The notes under the pieces were generated by a model, which saw nothing but the letters and a program-made list of their open reading frames with translations, was not told the origin of the DNA and made no database searches. Made by a program: the position numbers and the translations under genes. 64,000 nt of DNA, from contig CAJTKE010000017.1 in the NCBI GenBank assembly GCA_910576865.1, forward strand, positions 1 to 64,000, in the 5' to 3' direction. Below, piece after piece: positions 34,142 through 42,468 of this stretch (positions are counted from its first letter, which is position 1; each line of letters opens with the position of its first letter). This DNA comes from an uncultured Oscillibacter sp. GTDB taxonomy: Bacteria; Bacillota; Clostridia; Oscillospirales; Oscillospiraceae.

Positions 34142-34217
34142 TGCGAACACTCTCCTGTTTTGTGTATTTGGGGGACGGGCCCCCTGCCGGGCCGGGCCCG
34201 GTTTTCTGCTTTAAATG

Positions 34218-34246
34218 ATTATATGCTTGCCGCCCGGCAAAGTCAA
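34218..34246 (-). promoter_or_regulatory. Sigma-A promoter of ilvE
   Basis: Minus strand TTGACT (34241-34246), 17 bases, TATAAT (34218-34223). The -35 overlaps the stop codon of the 32-residue ORF upstream. Confidence 0.85.
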
Positions 34247-34341
34247 GCGGCAAACGGGCAAAAAGGAGAGCGCGGCGGGAGACTGAGGTGAGAACATACC
34301 GTGGCGGTGAGCACGAGTGCCGTCATCAGAAAAATTGACAT
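34243..34341 (-). pseudogene. 32-codon ORF, possible 5' remnant of a membrane protein gene
   Basis: ATG at 34339-34341 with a very good ribosome site (AGGAGG, nine bases before), 17 bases after the alcohol dehydrogenase stop. It starts MSIFLMTALVLTATVCSHLS, like the first membrane helix of a transporter, then ends after a Pro-rich tail with the ilvE promoter directly behind. A gene cut by deletion after its first helix would look like this; a genuine small membrane protein is also possible. Confidence 0.35.
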
Positions 34342-34358
34342 TGCGGAATCCTCCTGTT

Positions 34359-35447
34359 TCATTGTTCGGGACCGGCGGCGCCGGAAGCCGGCGCGGGTTC
34401 ACTGCCGTCCTGTCCGGCGCCGCGGGCGTTTCTGTAAATGCGGACCATATCCTCCCGGGTCAGCTTCCTGGCGGACCCGGTACGGCTTCCGCAGGCCGCC
34501 AGGCACCGCTCCGCCATTTCCTCGATCTGGCCGTCCGTGGGATGGACGCCCAGCTCCTCCAGGTTCACGGGCATGCCGATGCCGCGATAAAAGTCCTCCA
34601 TGGCCCGGATGCCGGCCTCGGCGGTTTCCTCGTCGGTCTCCCCGGGGGCAATGCCCATGACGTTCCGGGCGAAGCGGACAAAACGGGGCAGGCAGTCCCG
34701 ATAGACATATCTCGCCCAGCTGGGCCAGATGGCCGCAAGCCCCGCCCCATGGGTCACGTCAAACATGCCGCCCAGCTCGTGCTCCAGCTTGTGGGACATG
34801 AAGTCCCCGCCGTCGTTCCCGCAGCCGGTCAGGTCGTTGTGGGCCAGGCTTCCGGCCCACATGACCTCCCCCCGGGCGTCAACATCGCCCGGATTGCGGT
34901 GGAGCGTCACGGCGTTTTTCATCACGGTGCGGAGGAGCCCCTCCGCCAGGGCGTCCGTGATTTCCATATTTCCGCCGTTGGTGAAATACCGCTCCATGGT
35001 GTGCATCATGATGTCCACACAGCCGGACTCTGTCTGGTAATCCGGCAGGGTCCTGGTGTACTCCGGGTTCATCACGGCGAATCCGGGCCGGGCCAGATTG
35101 TCGTCATAGGCCCTTTTTTCGCCGGTCCGCTGGTTGGTGATCACGCAGCCCTTGGACGTTTCGCTTCCCGCGGCGGCGATGGTCAGCACACAGCCCACCG
35201 GAAGGCATTTCCGGGCCGTCCGGGTATGGGCGAACAGCTCCCAGACATCGTGCTCCGGTTCCGCGAGGCCATAGGCCACGGCCTTCGCCGTGTCGATGGC
35301 GCTGCCGCCGCCGACGGCCGGCAGGAAGTCCACCCGCCGCTCTCTGCCCAGGCGGATGCCCTCATGGACCTTGTCCAGCCGCGGGTTGGGGACCACGCCG
35401 CCCAGCTCGCAGAAGGCGAGGTTCTCCGCGCTGAGGGCGCCCTCCAC
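34359..35447 (-). pseudogene. Iron-containing alcohol dehydrogenase lacking its N-terminus
   Basis: 362 codons. GGGSAIDTAKA (about 47) is the NAD-binding turn of group III (YqdH/BdhA-like) alcohol dehydrogenases, and AHND, HKLEHELGG and THGAG carry the metal ligands. Full-length relatives have about 60 more residues before the GGVVPNPRLD motif that here begins at residue 16. Upstream in frame there is a TAA, and the region is directly followed by the AraC gene on the other strand. So the first beta-strands of the cofactor domain are missing. A GTG could start the remaining part (VEGALSAEN), but activity is doubtful. Confidence 0.7.
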
Positions 35448-35479
35448 CTTTTAACAATCCGGACAGGAGGCGTCGGCAT

Positions 35480-36377
35480 ATGCGTTTGTTCGAGACAGAT
35501 GAAAATCAGGTGGAGCGGATAGAGGGAATGACGGTGGAATACCCCTACTGCCTCCACCAGCGGGACTTGACGGATTTCGTAATCCCCTGGCATTGGCACG
35601 AGGAATTGGAGCTGGGCTATATCCAGGAGGGCGTCAGCAAAATCGTCACCATTGGAACGGAATACACGGTCCACCAGGGCGACGGCTTTTTCATCAACAG
35701 CAATGTGATGGACATGAAGCGGAACGGAACGCCGGGGGCCAGAACCCTGGAGGTCAACCACATCTTTCATCCGGTTTTTCTGAGCGGACATTTCAAAAGC
35801 CGCTTTGAAACCAGGTACCTGAATCCGGTCATCAAAAACCGGCAGGTCGAGGTTCATGTGATCCGGCGCGGACATCCCTCCTCCGACCGGATCCTGCAAA
35901 ACCTGTATCAGCTCAAGGAACTGCAGAGCCGTCCCGATACGGAGTTTCAGACGAGAAGCCTCCTCTCCGAGACGTGGCTTCTCCTGCTGGACGAGCTTCG
36001 CGACCATCCGGGGGAGCGCCCCCGGACGGGAGCGGAGCAGCGGGACCGGCTGCGCGGCATGATCGCGTTCATCCACCGGCATTATGCGGAAAAGCTCTCG
36101 CTGTCGGAAATCGCGAAAGCCGCGGGAGTGAGTGAGCGGGAGGCCTCCCGCTGTTTCAGAAAAAGCATTGGGCAGAGCCCCGTGGAATACCTGATCGGCT
36201 ACCGCCTGAACGAATCGAAAAAGCTGCTCCGGGAGAGCGATCTGTCCATCACGGAGATCGGCCTGCGGTGCGGCTTTTCGGGGGGGCGCTTATTTTGGAA
36301 AGCTGTTCCGGGCCGCCTACGGCGTGACGCCGGGGGCCTACCGCGCGGCGGCGGAAGATATTGTTCAGCCATTGTGA
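35480..36377 (+). pseudogene. AraC family regulator, frameshifted in the second HTH
   Basis: AGGAGG and the ATG at 35480 open an AraC-type protein: N-terminal cupin (PWHWHEELELGYIQEG, about 36-51), first helix-turn-helix with LSLSEIAKAAGVSEREASRCF (split, about 206-226), and the second beginning SITEIGLRCGFSGG. There the frame leaves the family pattern. Deleting one G from the seven-G run at 36280-36286 restores AYFGKLFRAAYGVTPGAYR, and the stop then falls at 36375-36377. In the sequence as given the frame continues to 36541 with unrelated residues. It may be a sequencing or assembly error, a phase-variable tract or a mutation. The adjacent dehydrogenase may be its former target. Confidence 0.75.
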
Positions 36378-36407
36378 ATGCGGGCTCCGATTCCCCCGGA
36401 CATGATC

Positions 36408-36441
36408 AAGGCGCGGCAGACTCCGGAGTCTGCCGCGCCTT
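36408..36441. terminator. 34-bp perfect palindromic terminator
   Basis: AAGGCGCGGCAGACTCC and its exact complement with no loop. The core GCGCGGCAGAC recurs in the terminator at 37973-38000. Confidence 0.7.
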
Positions 36442-36444
36442 CCC

Positions 36445-37002
36445 TCATTTCATCTGCTGGAGGATGTCCCGGAGCCGCTCGAACAGCCGGGCCTGTTCGG
36501 TTTTCTCAAACCTCCCGGCGGCGGGATTGAAGCTTCCATAGCTGGCAAGATGTCCGGCCCAGGAGAGCACGTTTCCGCTTTTGGAGGGGAATTCTGTCTG
36601 CCCGGGGACATAGGCGTCCGCTGTATAGGACGCTCCGCATAGTGGATAGTAAGAGAGGGGAATCAACATCAGTTCGCCGGAGGACTCCACTCCACAGGAA
36701 ACAAAGGGTTTATCCTCTTCTGCAAAATAACCGAATTTGCAGAGGTCATTAAGGAAAGCCCGGTACTGGGAATAGCTCATGTGCTCAGGATCATAAGTGG
36801 AGGAAAGATAATCCTTTTGCTCCTCTGTCAGATTTTCCTGGAGATGTTCTCGTGCTTGGGCGCACGCGGTTTTCTGCACCTCATGCATCTTGTCGATGGT
36901 ATCGTTAGCAATAGCCCAAAATTCGGTTTTCACCATAGCATAGGGACCGTTATGAACAAACCAGTCCTTATTGAATGTGGGTGTAGCAACGCTTGCAATC
37001 AT
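36445..37002 (-). CDS. Hypothetical soluble protein
   Basis: 185 residues from the ATG at 37000-37002 (AGGAGG eight bases before). Starts MIASVATPTFNKDWFVHNG; no signal peptide, no membrane segment, no motif I know. Composition and codon use are more AT-rich than neighbours, suggesting transfer. A TTGACA element lies on the minus strand near 37077. It lies between matching palindromes at 36408 and 37973 together with the PadR pair. Confidence 0.65.
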   Translation of the reverse strand: MIASVATPTFNKDWFVHNGPYAMVKTEFWAIANDTIDKMHEVQKTACAQAREHLQENLTEEQKDYLSSTYDPEHMSYSQYRAFLNDLCKFGYFAEEDKPFVSCGVESSGELMLIPLSYYPLCGASYTADAYVPGQTEFPSKSGNVLSWAGHLASYGSFNPAAGRFEKTEQARLFERLRDILQQMK

Positions 37003-37138
37003 AGTGGTATCCTCCTTGTGTATTATTTATTATTACGCGTTGGCTGCATATCAAGGATACCACCAAGTACATTGCCCTGTCAATAATTTTCTCTCTTTAA
37101 GAGAAAAAGCGGATTAAAAAATTTTTCTTATAAAGATA

Positions 37139-37168
37139 TTGACGGACGGCCTTTTTGTGGTGTATGAT
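37139..37168 (+). promoter_or_regulatory. Promoter of the PadR gene pair
   Basis: TTGACG (37139-37144), 18 bases, TATGAT (37163-37168). Confidence 0.6.
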
Positions 37169-37208
37169 TTCAAATAAAGCGCTGATTGGTTTGCAGAGGA
37201 GGACAAGG

Positions 37209-37574
37209 ATGTCAGTCTCAAGAAACGATCTTAAAAGGGGGATGGAGGACAACTTAAAGCGCGCGGTTACGGAAATGCTGGTTTTGAACCTGCTGGACCG
37301 GGAGGATATGCACGCGTCGCAGATCATGAAGAGCCTGGAGGAGGGGTCCGGGGGAGCGCTGACGCTGGTGTCCCCGTATATGCTCTTCTACCGGCTGATT
37401 GAAAACGGGTACATTATAGAGGCCTATAAAAAAATCGCCCAGGACGGGCGGCGGCGGCAATATTACCAGATTACCGAAGAGGGAAGGCGCCATTTGGCGG
37501 AGCTGATCGCCGCCTACCGCCGGATCATGGAGGGCGTGGAGCTGCTGCTGGGAAAAGAGGGGGGAAAAACGTGA
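37209..37574 (+). CDS. PadR family transcriptional regulator
   Basis: 121 residues from the ATG at 37209 (AGGAGG six bases before). A single winged-helix domain with AVTEMLVLNLLDREDMHASQIMKSL, SPYMLFYRLIENGYI and RRQYYQITEEGRRHL, the PadR pattern. PadR proteins usually repress a neighbouring transporter or enzyme gene; here the partner is the small membrane protein whose GTG overlaps its stop. Confidence 0.88.
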   Translation: MSVSRNDLKRGMEDNLKRAVTEMLVLNLLDREDMHASQIMKSLEEGSGGALTLVSPYMLFYRLIENGYIIEAYKKIAQDGRRRQYYQITEEGRRHLAELIAAYRRIMEGVELLLGKEGGKT

Positions 37575-37990
37575 ATCGTAACGCGTCTCGGCAATATCTG
37601 AAACAGGTGAAGCAATTTCTCATTTGCGACCGGAAAAGCCGCCGCCGCCTCCTCGCGCGCTGCGGGGAGCTGGTGCGTGGCTTTCAGGAGGAAAATCCGG
37701 AGGCCGGGTATGACGGCCTTGTGGCCGCCTTCGGGGAGCCCGCCGCGTGCGCCGCGGAGCTGCTTTCCGGGCTGGACACCTCCTCCGTGGAGGACGCCCG
37801 GAAAATTCTCTTTGTCAATCGGAGCGTCTTCGCGGCCATCATCCTCGTCCTCGCCCTCATATCCTGTTTTTTATTTTATAAATACCTCAAAATGCGGGAG
37901 TTTAATGAGGATGCCATTTTGGTGATCGAACCGCCGATAAGAATCACGGAAGAAGAAGTTGCAGCGCAAAAGGCGCGGCAGACACAATAG
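37571..37990 (+). CDS. DUF6120-type single-span membrane protein paired with PadR
   Basis: 139 residues starting at a GTG that overlaps the PadR stop. Residues 1-75 are charged and helical, with a DUF1700-like FQEENPEAGYDGLVAAFGEPAA segment; one membrane helix (about 83-105) and a short outer tail. Proteins of this kind habitually pair with PadR regulators in Firmicutes and may act as membrane-bound anti- or co-regulators; I infer this from the pairing only. Confidence 0.7.
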   Translation: MNRNASRQYLKQVKQFLICDRKSRRRLLARCGELVRGFQEENPEAGYDGLVAAFGEPAACAAELLSGLDTSSVEDARKILFVNRSVFAAIILVLALISCFLFYKYLKMREFNEDAILVIEPPIRITEEEVAAQKARQTQ

Positions 37991-38005
37991 TCTGCCGCGC
38001 TTTTT
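37973..38005 (+). terminator. Terminator of the PadR pair
   Basis: GCGCGGCAGAC (37973-37983) pairs with its complement (37990-38000) and is followed by TTTTT. The stem encloses the stop codon and matches the palindrome at 36408-36441. Confidence 0.85.
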
Positions 38006-38017
38006 ACAGGTTTCCGA

Positions 38018-38560
38018 TCAGGCGGGCTTCCCGCACGCCATGCCCCGCTCCAGGGCCTCCAGGTTCAGGGGCACCAGCTTGGCCTTCTTGCCGGTGAACA
38101 TCTCCCGGATCATGGTCTCGATGGTCTCCCGCTTCAAGGCCCCGGTGGCGGCCACGTAGGCCCCCAGCATCACCATGTTGGCGACCTTGGCGTTCCCCAG
38201 CTCCGCCGCGATCTCGTCGCAGGGGACATAGACCGCCGTCACGTCCTCCCGGGCCACCTTGTCGGGGATGATGCTGCTGTTGACGAAGACCGTGCCCCCC
38301 GGGGCCACCCGCTTTTCAAACTTGGCCAGGGCCGCCCGGTTCATGGCCACCACCTCCGTGGGGTTCTCCACCAGAGGGGCGCCGATCCGCTCGTCGCTGA
38401 TGATGACCGTGCAGTTGGCGGTGCCGCCCCGCATCTCCGGACCGTAGGAGGGAACCCAGGACGCCTCCAGGTCCTCCGCCACGGCGGCCTCCACCAGGTT
38501 CTTCCCGATGGACATGACGCCCTGGCCCCCGAAGCCGGACAGAATGACTTCCTTTTTCAT
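38018..38560 (-). CDS. 2-oxoacid:ferredoxin oxidoreductase, gamma subunit
   Basis: 180 residues. GFGGQGVMSIGKNL (about 9-22) and SYGPEMRGGTANCTVI (about 38-53) are the gamma-domain signatures. Last gene of a five-gene operon; its ATG overlaps the beta stop. The complex oxidatively decarboxylates 2-oxoacids to acyl-CoA and reduces ferredoxin in the cytoplasm. Confidence 0.93.
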   Translation of the reverse strand: MKKEVILSGFGGQGVMSIGKNLVEAAVAEDLEASWVPSYGPEMRGGTANCTVIISDERIGAPLVENPTEVVAMNRAALAKFEKRVAPGGTVFVNSSIIPDKVAREDVTAVYVPCDEIAAELGNAKVANMVMLGAYVAATGALKRETIETMIREMFTGKKAKLVPLNLEALERGMACGKPA

Positions 38561-38561
38561 A

Positions 38562-39305
38562 TCACGTCGCCTCCGTATCCTTGATGACCCCCAGGGGATA
38601 GTAAGCGGCCATGTTGTCCATCAGCCATTGGTTGGCCTCGTCGATCTCCATGCCCCAGTTGGTCGGGCACGCCGCCAGCACCTCCACGAAGGTGAAGCCG
38701 TCCCCGGCCATCTGCCGCTGGAAGGCCTTTTTCAGGGCCTTCTTCGTCTTGTTCAGATGGGGGATGTCCGTGACGCAGACCCGCTCGGCGTAGACGCAGC
38801 CGTCCAGGGTGGAGAGCATCTCGGCCACCCGGATGGGCATGCCCGCCTGCTCTTTCGTCCGGCCCAGAGGGGCGGTGGTGGCCTTCTGGCCGATGAGGGT
38901 GGTGGGGGCCATCTGGCCGCCCGTCATGCCGTAGATGGCGTTGTTGATGAAGATGGTGGTGAATTTCTCCCCCCGCATGGCGGCGTGAACGATCTCCGCC
39001 GCGCCGATGGAGGCCAGGTCCCCGTCCCCCTGATAGGTGAAAACAGGCTGGGTGGGGTGGGTCCGCTTCACGGCGGTGGCCACCGCCGGGGCCCGGCCAT
39101 GGGCGGCCTCGATGGTGTCGAAGGAGAAGTAGTTCCCGGCGAAGACGGCGCAGCCCACGGGGCAGATGCCGATGGCGGTCCCCAGGGCGTCCATCTCCTC
39201 CAGCACCTCGCCGATGAGCTTATGTACGATGCCGTGGGCGCAGCCGGGGCAGTAGTGGAGCTCCGTGTCCTGGAGGCCCTTGGTCTTCCGGTAAATCGTC
39301 GTCAT
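38562..39305 (-). CDS. 2-oxoacid:ferredoxin oxidoreductase, beta (TPP) subunit
   Basis: 247 residues. YCPGCAHGI and IGICPVGCAVF hold Cys of this family, and GDGDLASIGAAEIVHAA...NNAIYGMTGGQ is the thiamine diphosphate/Mg site (GDG-N motif). It belongs with the alpha subunit VorB, one base away. Substrate preference (2-oxoisovalerate versus 2-oxoglutarate) is inferred from the alpha subunit. Confidence 0.93.
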   Translation of the reverse strand: MTTIYRKTKGLQDTELHYCPGCAHGIVHKLIGEVLEEMDALGTAIGICPVGCAVFAGNYFSFDTIEAAHGRAPAVATAVKRTHPTQPVFTYQGDGDLASIGAAEIVHAAMRGEKFTTIFINNAIYGMTGGQMAPTTLIGQKATTAPLGRTKEQAGMPIRVAEMLSTLDGCVYAERVCVTDIPHLNKTKKALKKAFQRQMAGDGFTFVEVLAACPTNWGMEIDEANQWLMDNMAAYYPLGVIKDTEAT

Positions 39306-39306
39306 G

Positions 39307-40374
39307 TCACTTGACCTCCTTCCAGGCTTCCAGCGCCGCCCGCTCCACCTCGGACACGTGGGGGATGGCGCCGCCGCAGCGGCCGTAGAACCGCACGGGC
39401 TTCCGCTCGCCCACGGCCAGGTTCACGTCGTCCAGCATCTGGCCCAGGCTCATCTCCACGGTGAGGAAGGCCTTCACCCGGTCCAGCCCGGCGATCTCCC
39501 GCAGCCGCGCGTAAGGGTACGGCCACACGGTGACGGGGCGGAACACGCCGGCCTTGATCCCCTGCTTGCGGAGGTTCTCCGCCGCCGTCTGGGCCACCCG
39601 GGAGGGCGTGCCGTAGGCAACCAGCACCAGCTCGGCGTCGTCCATCAGGATCTCCTCCCAGCGGCACTCGTTCCTCTCCATCTCCAGGACCTTCTTGTGG
39701 AGCTCCAGGTTGTGGGCCTCGCAGGCGGGGGCGTCGATGAGCAGGGAGGTGATGAAGTTGTTGTGGTCCCGGTCCCCCCGGCCGCAGGCGGCCCAGGTCT
39801 TCTCCGGGAGTTTTCTCGGGGTGCGCTCCTTCCAGACGATGGGCTCCATCATCTGGCCGATGAGGCCGTCCGCCAGGACCACCACCGGGTTCCGGTACTG
39901 GTCGGCGATGTCGAAGGCCTCCTGGGTCAGGTCCACGGCCTCCTGAATGTTGGCGGGGGCCAGGACCACCGTGCGGTAGTCCCCGTTGCCGCCGCCCCGG
40001 GTGGCCTGGAAATAGTCCCCCTGGGCGGGCTGGATGGACCCCAGGCCCGGGCCGCCCCGCATGACGTTCACCACCACGGCGGGCAGCTGGCAGGCGGCCA
40101 TGTAGCTGATGCCCTCCTGCTTCAGGCTGACACCGGGGGAGGAGGAGGAGGTCATGGCCCGGACGCCGGAGGCCGCCGCGCCGTAGACCATGTTCACCGC
40201 CGCCAGCTCGGACTCCGCCTGGACGAAGACGCCGCCGGACTGGGGCATGTGAAGGGACATGTACTCGGGAATCTCGTTCTGGGGGGTGATGGGATAGCCG
40301 AAGAAGCAGCGGCAGCCCGCCCGGATGGCGGCCTCAGCGATGGCCTCGCTGCCCTTCCAGATTTCTCGTTTCAT
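39307..40374 (-). CDS. vorB: 3-methyl-2-oxobutanoate:ferredoxin oxidoreductase, alpha subunit
   Basis: 355 residues. Starts MKREIWKGSEAIAEAAIRAGC; GYPITPQNEIPEY (about 26) and SSSSPGVSLKQEGISYM (about 76) are the VorB/KorA signatures, and GGGNGDYRTVVLAP is in the interdomain part. It binds CoA and the 2-oxoacid. With branched-chain transaminase present, oxidation of branched 2-oxoacids from amino acid fermentation is the best guess; 2-oxoglutarate is the alternative. Confidence 0.92.
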   Translation of the reverse strand: MKREIWKGSEAIAEAAIRAGCRCFFGYPITPQNEIPEYMSLHMPQSGGVFVQAESELAAVNMVYGAAASGVRAMTSSSSPGVSLKQEGISYMAACQLPAVVVNVMRGGPGLGSIQPAQGDYFQATRGGGNGDYRTVVLAPANIQEAVDLTQEAFDIADQYRNPVVVLADGLIGQMMEPIVWKERTPRKLPEKTWAACGRGDRDHNNFITSLLIDAPACEAHNLELHKKVLEMERNECRWEEILMDDAELVLVAYGTPSRVAQTAAENLRKQGIKAGVFRPVTVWPYPYARLREIAGLDRVKAFLTVEMSLGQMLDDVNLAVGERKPVRFYGRCGGAIPHVSEVERAALEAWKEVK

Positions 40375-40389
40375 GGGAGGCGGCTCCTT

Positions 40390-40599
40390 TCAGTCTTTTT
40401 CGATGGTGATGATGGAATCGGGGCACATCTTCGCGCAGCTGGCGCAGCCGATGCAGGCGGCCTCATCCGTGCAGGACGCGGGATGGTAGCCCTTCACGTT
40501 GGTGCCGCCCTCCAGGGCCAGGATGTGCTTGGGGCAGGCGGTGACGCAGAGCCCGCAGCCCTTGCAGCGGTCCTGGCGGAAGGTGAGGTGGATGGCCAT
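40390..40599 (-). CDS. 2[4Fe-4S] ferredoxin subunit
   Basis: 69 residues from the ATG at 40597-40599 (AGGAGA upstream). Two clusters: CKGCGLCVTACP (about 13-24) and CIGCASCAKMCP (about 49-60). It passes electrons from the thiamine centre to free ferredoxin and is the delta subunit of the complex. Upstream in-frame residues are not used. Confidence 0.93.
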   Translation of the reverse strand: MAIHLTFRQDRCKGCGLCVTACPKHILALEGGTNVKGYHPASCTDEAACIGCASCAKMCPDSIITIEKD

Positions 40600-40657
40600 G
40601 TCGCAAAATCTCCTTTCCTCTATATCTTGAATATCTGAACAGCTTGAATCGCCCATT

Positions 40658-41332
40658 TCATTCCCAGGGTTTCTTCATCCGAATTTCCATGGGGAACGGG
40701 TCCAGGTCCCGGAGCCGCTCCTGAAACCGGGCCTCCGCCGCGTGGCAGACGATGGGGACGCCGGTCATCCGGGACACCTCCTCCGTAAGAAGCGCGCCCT
40801 CCCGGATATCCTCCGGGCCGGTTTCGCCGCAGAGGTGGGTGTTGTTCACGAGCCCCGTGCACCGAAGGCCCGTCACGGCCTCGATGGCCCGGAGGTATTC
40901 CGCGCTGCGCTCCGCCGTGCGGACCTCCGGCCGGGCGGCGTTGACAACATACAGGAGCTGGTAATCCTCCCTCAGAATCCTGGGCCGGTACCGGGCCAGC
41001 ACCCGGGCCCCGGAGGGGTCCCCGCCGATGTCCAGCACGCCCCGGACCGTCCGGTCCTCCAGCACGGCGTGGAGCTCCGCCGGCAGGGCGGGCACGTCCG
41101 CGTCGGCCAGGGCCCGGGACGTGGCCACCACCCGGACCCCCGCCGCCTCCAGCAGCTCCCTTTGCTCCCGGCTGCGGAAGTAGGGGTTCACGATGTCCAG
41201 GTCCGCCAGGGCCGTCCGCGCCCCCTCTCCCGCCAGGGCCAGGGCCAGATTCACGGAGAACTCGGTTTTTCCCGTGCCGTAGTGCCCGGTGACGACGGTC
41301 AGCCGGTGGGGAAAGCGCTCCAGGGCGGTCAA
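40658..41332 (-). CDS. P-loop ATPase associated with the oxidoreductase operon
   Basis: 224 residues from a TTG at 41330-41332, eight bases after AAGGAG. Walker A is GHYGTGKTEFSVNLAL near residue 17; ALADLDIVNPYFRSREQ is a MinD/CobQ-like switch. It resembles the deviant-Walker SIMIBI ATPases. It is first in the operon, 58 bases before the ferredoxin gene. A role in delivering iron-sulfur clusters or assembling the complex is a guess from position; I know no characterised member. Confidence 0.75.
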   Translation of the reverse strand: MTALERFPHRLTVVTGHYGTGKTEFSVNLALALAGEGARTALADLDIVNPYFRSREQRELLEAAGVRVVATSRALADADVPALPAELHAVLEDRTVRGVLDIGGDPSGARVLARYRPRILREDYQLLYVVNAARPEVRTAERSAEYLRAIEAVTGLRCTGLVNNTHLCGETGPEDIREGALLTEEVSRMTGVPIVCHAAEARFQERLRDLDPFPMEIRMKKPWE

Positions 41333-41411
41333 GGGGACCACTCCTTCCCAAAACAGTCTTCCAGAAAATAGTAAACAAGTTGTCTGGCTTGCAATCGCGT
41401 TGTATGATGTC

Positions 41412-41440
41412 ATTTTATACGAATTCACATCTGCTGTCAA
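41412..41440 (-). promoter_or_regulatory. Promoter of the oxidoreductase operon
   Basis: Minus strand TTGACA (41435-41440), 17 bases, TAAAAT (41412-41417). It stands back-to-back with the regulator promoter at 41449-41477, only eight bases apart, so one bound regulator could control both. Confidence 0.75.
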
Positions 41441-41448
41441 GCCCCTTC

Positions 41449-41477
41449 TTGTTTTTCCCGGCAGAAAGCGGTATAGT
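41449..41477 (+). promoter_or_regulatory. Promoter of the FadR-type regulator gene
   Basis: TTGTTT (41449-41454), 17 bases, TATAGT (41472-41477). Confidence 0.7.
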
Positions 41478-41526
41478 ATTTTCAAGTCTACGCCCGGCGG
41501 CCCCGCCGGAGGATGGAGGAACGTCT

Positions 41527-42207
41527 ATGGAAGGCAAACGCGCCAAGCTGTCGGAGCAGACGGCGGACCGGCTCTACGAGTGGATCGTGGAGGAGCGGCG
41601 CTATCTCCCGGGCAGCAAGCTGCCCAACGAGAACGAGCTCAGCGAGGCCATGGGAGTCAGCCGCACCACTTTGCGGGAGGCCATCTCCTTTCTGGTGGCC
41701 CAGGGGGTGCTGGACATCCGCCGGGGGAAGGGCACCTTCGTGGCGGAGAACCTGCCCAACCCCGGCATGGACCTGACGGCCCTGGCGGGGGTCCGCTCCC
41801 GGGTCCGGGCCAAGGACCTCTTCGAGATGCGGCTGATCTTCGAGCCCGCCACCGTGGCCCTGGCCTGCCAGCGGGCCGGCGACGAGGAGCTGGAGCAGAT
41901 CCGGAAGAAGGCGGAGCGGGTGGAGCGCATCGCCGCCGAAGGGGGCAACTGGCCCCTGGCGGACCAGGAGTTCCACTGGGCCATCATCAAGGCCTCCCAC
42001 AACGAGTATATGCGCCGGCTCTACCCCATCATCAACAGCGCCGTGGACGAGATCATGCAGATCTCCCCCAGCCGCCAGCGGATGCAGGACATCGCCCTGG
42101 GGGACAACCGGACCATTCTGGACTTCCTCCTCAAGCGGGACGAGGAGGGGGCCCGCTGCGCCATGAGCATCCACATGAAGCACCTGATCAACACCCTCCT
42201 GGACTGA
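41527..42207 (+). CDS. GntR family regulator, FadR/FCD subfamily
   Basis: 226 residues from the ATG at 41527 (GGAGG seven bases upstream). Winged helix about 8-75 (LPNENELSEAMGVSRTTLREA), then an FCD all-helical effector domain (about 95-225) with the metal/ligand positions DLFEMR, DQEFHWAI and SIHMKHL. FCD regulators typically bind organic acids. It is divergent from, and nearly back-to-back with, the oxidoreductase operon, so it most likely senses a 2-oxoacid or related acid and controls that operon. Confidence 0.88.
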   Translation: MEGKRAKLSEQTADRLYEWIVEERRYLPGSKLPNENELSEAMGVSRTTLREAISFLVAQGVLDIRRGKGTFVAENLPNPGMDLTALAGVRSRVRAKDLFEMRLIFEPATVALACQRAGDEELEQIRKKAERVERIAAEGGNWPLADQEFHWAIIKASHNEYMRRLYPIINSAVDEIMQISPSRQRMQDIALGDNRTILDFLLKRDEEGARCAMSIHMKHLINTLLD

Positions 42208-42245
42208 GCCCCCCGCCGGGAGGCAGGTCCACCAAAATTATCGGC

Positions 42246-42285
42246 AAAACCGACAAAGAACCGCTTGGTTTTTTGTCGGTTTTCA
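42246..42285 (+). terminator. Terminator of the FadR-type gene
   Basis: AAAACCGACAAA (42246-42257) pairs with TTTGTCGGTTTT (42272-42283). Confidence 0.75.
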
Positions 42286-42349
42286 CGCGTCCGCCTCCGG
42301 TTTTTTCCAGTTTCCTTTGTCGGAAACCACAATTTCCTCCCTGTCATTC

Positions 42350-42409
42350 ACAAATTGTACACAAATTTGTTCAAACCCTCTTAACAAATTGCCGGGGAGG
42401 GTGTATAAT
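42350..42409 (+). promoter_or_regulatory. Promoter of the cstA pair with three ACAAATT repeats
   Basis: TTAACA (42381-42386), 17 bases, TATAAT (42404-42409). ACAAATT occurs at 42350, 42361 and 42384, that is 11 and 23 bases apart on one face of the helix; the middle one is part of the perfect palindrome ACAAATTTGT and the last overlaps the -35. A regulator probably binds here. Confidence 0.6.
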
Positions 42410-42468
42410 ACCCCCGCAAGCTGGGGCTCCTTCCGGATGCCCGATTTCGGAGAAGAGCGGAGGCCGGT

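Noticed and set aside
34187..34217. T-box or riboswitch in the ilvE leader
   Set aside because: Only a short GC hairpin is present; no T-box sequence, specifier loop or antiterminator could be recognised in the roughly 70-base leader.
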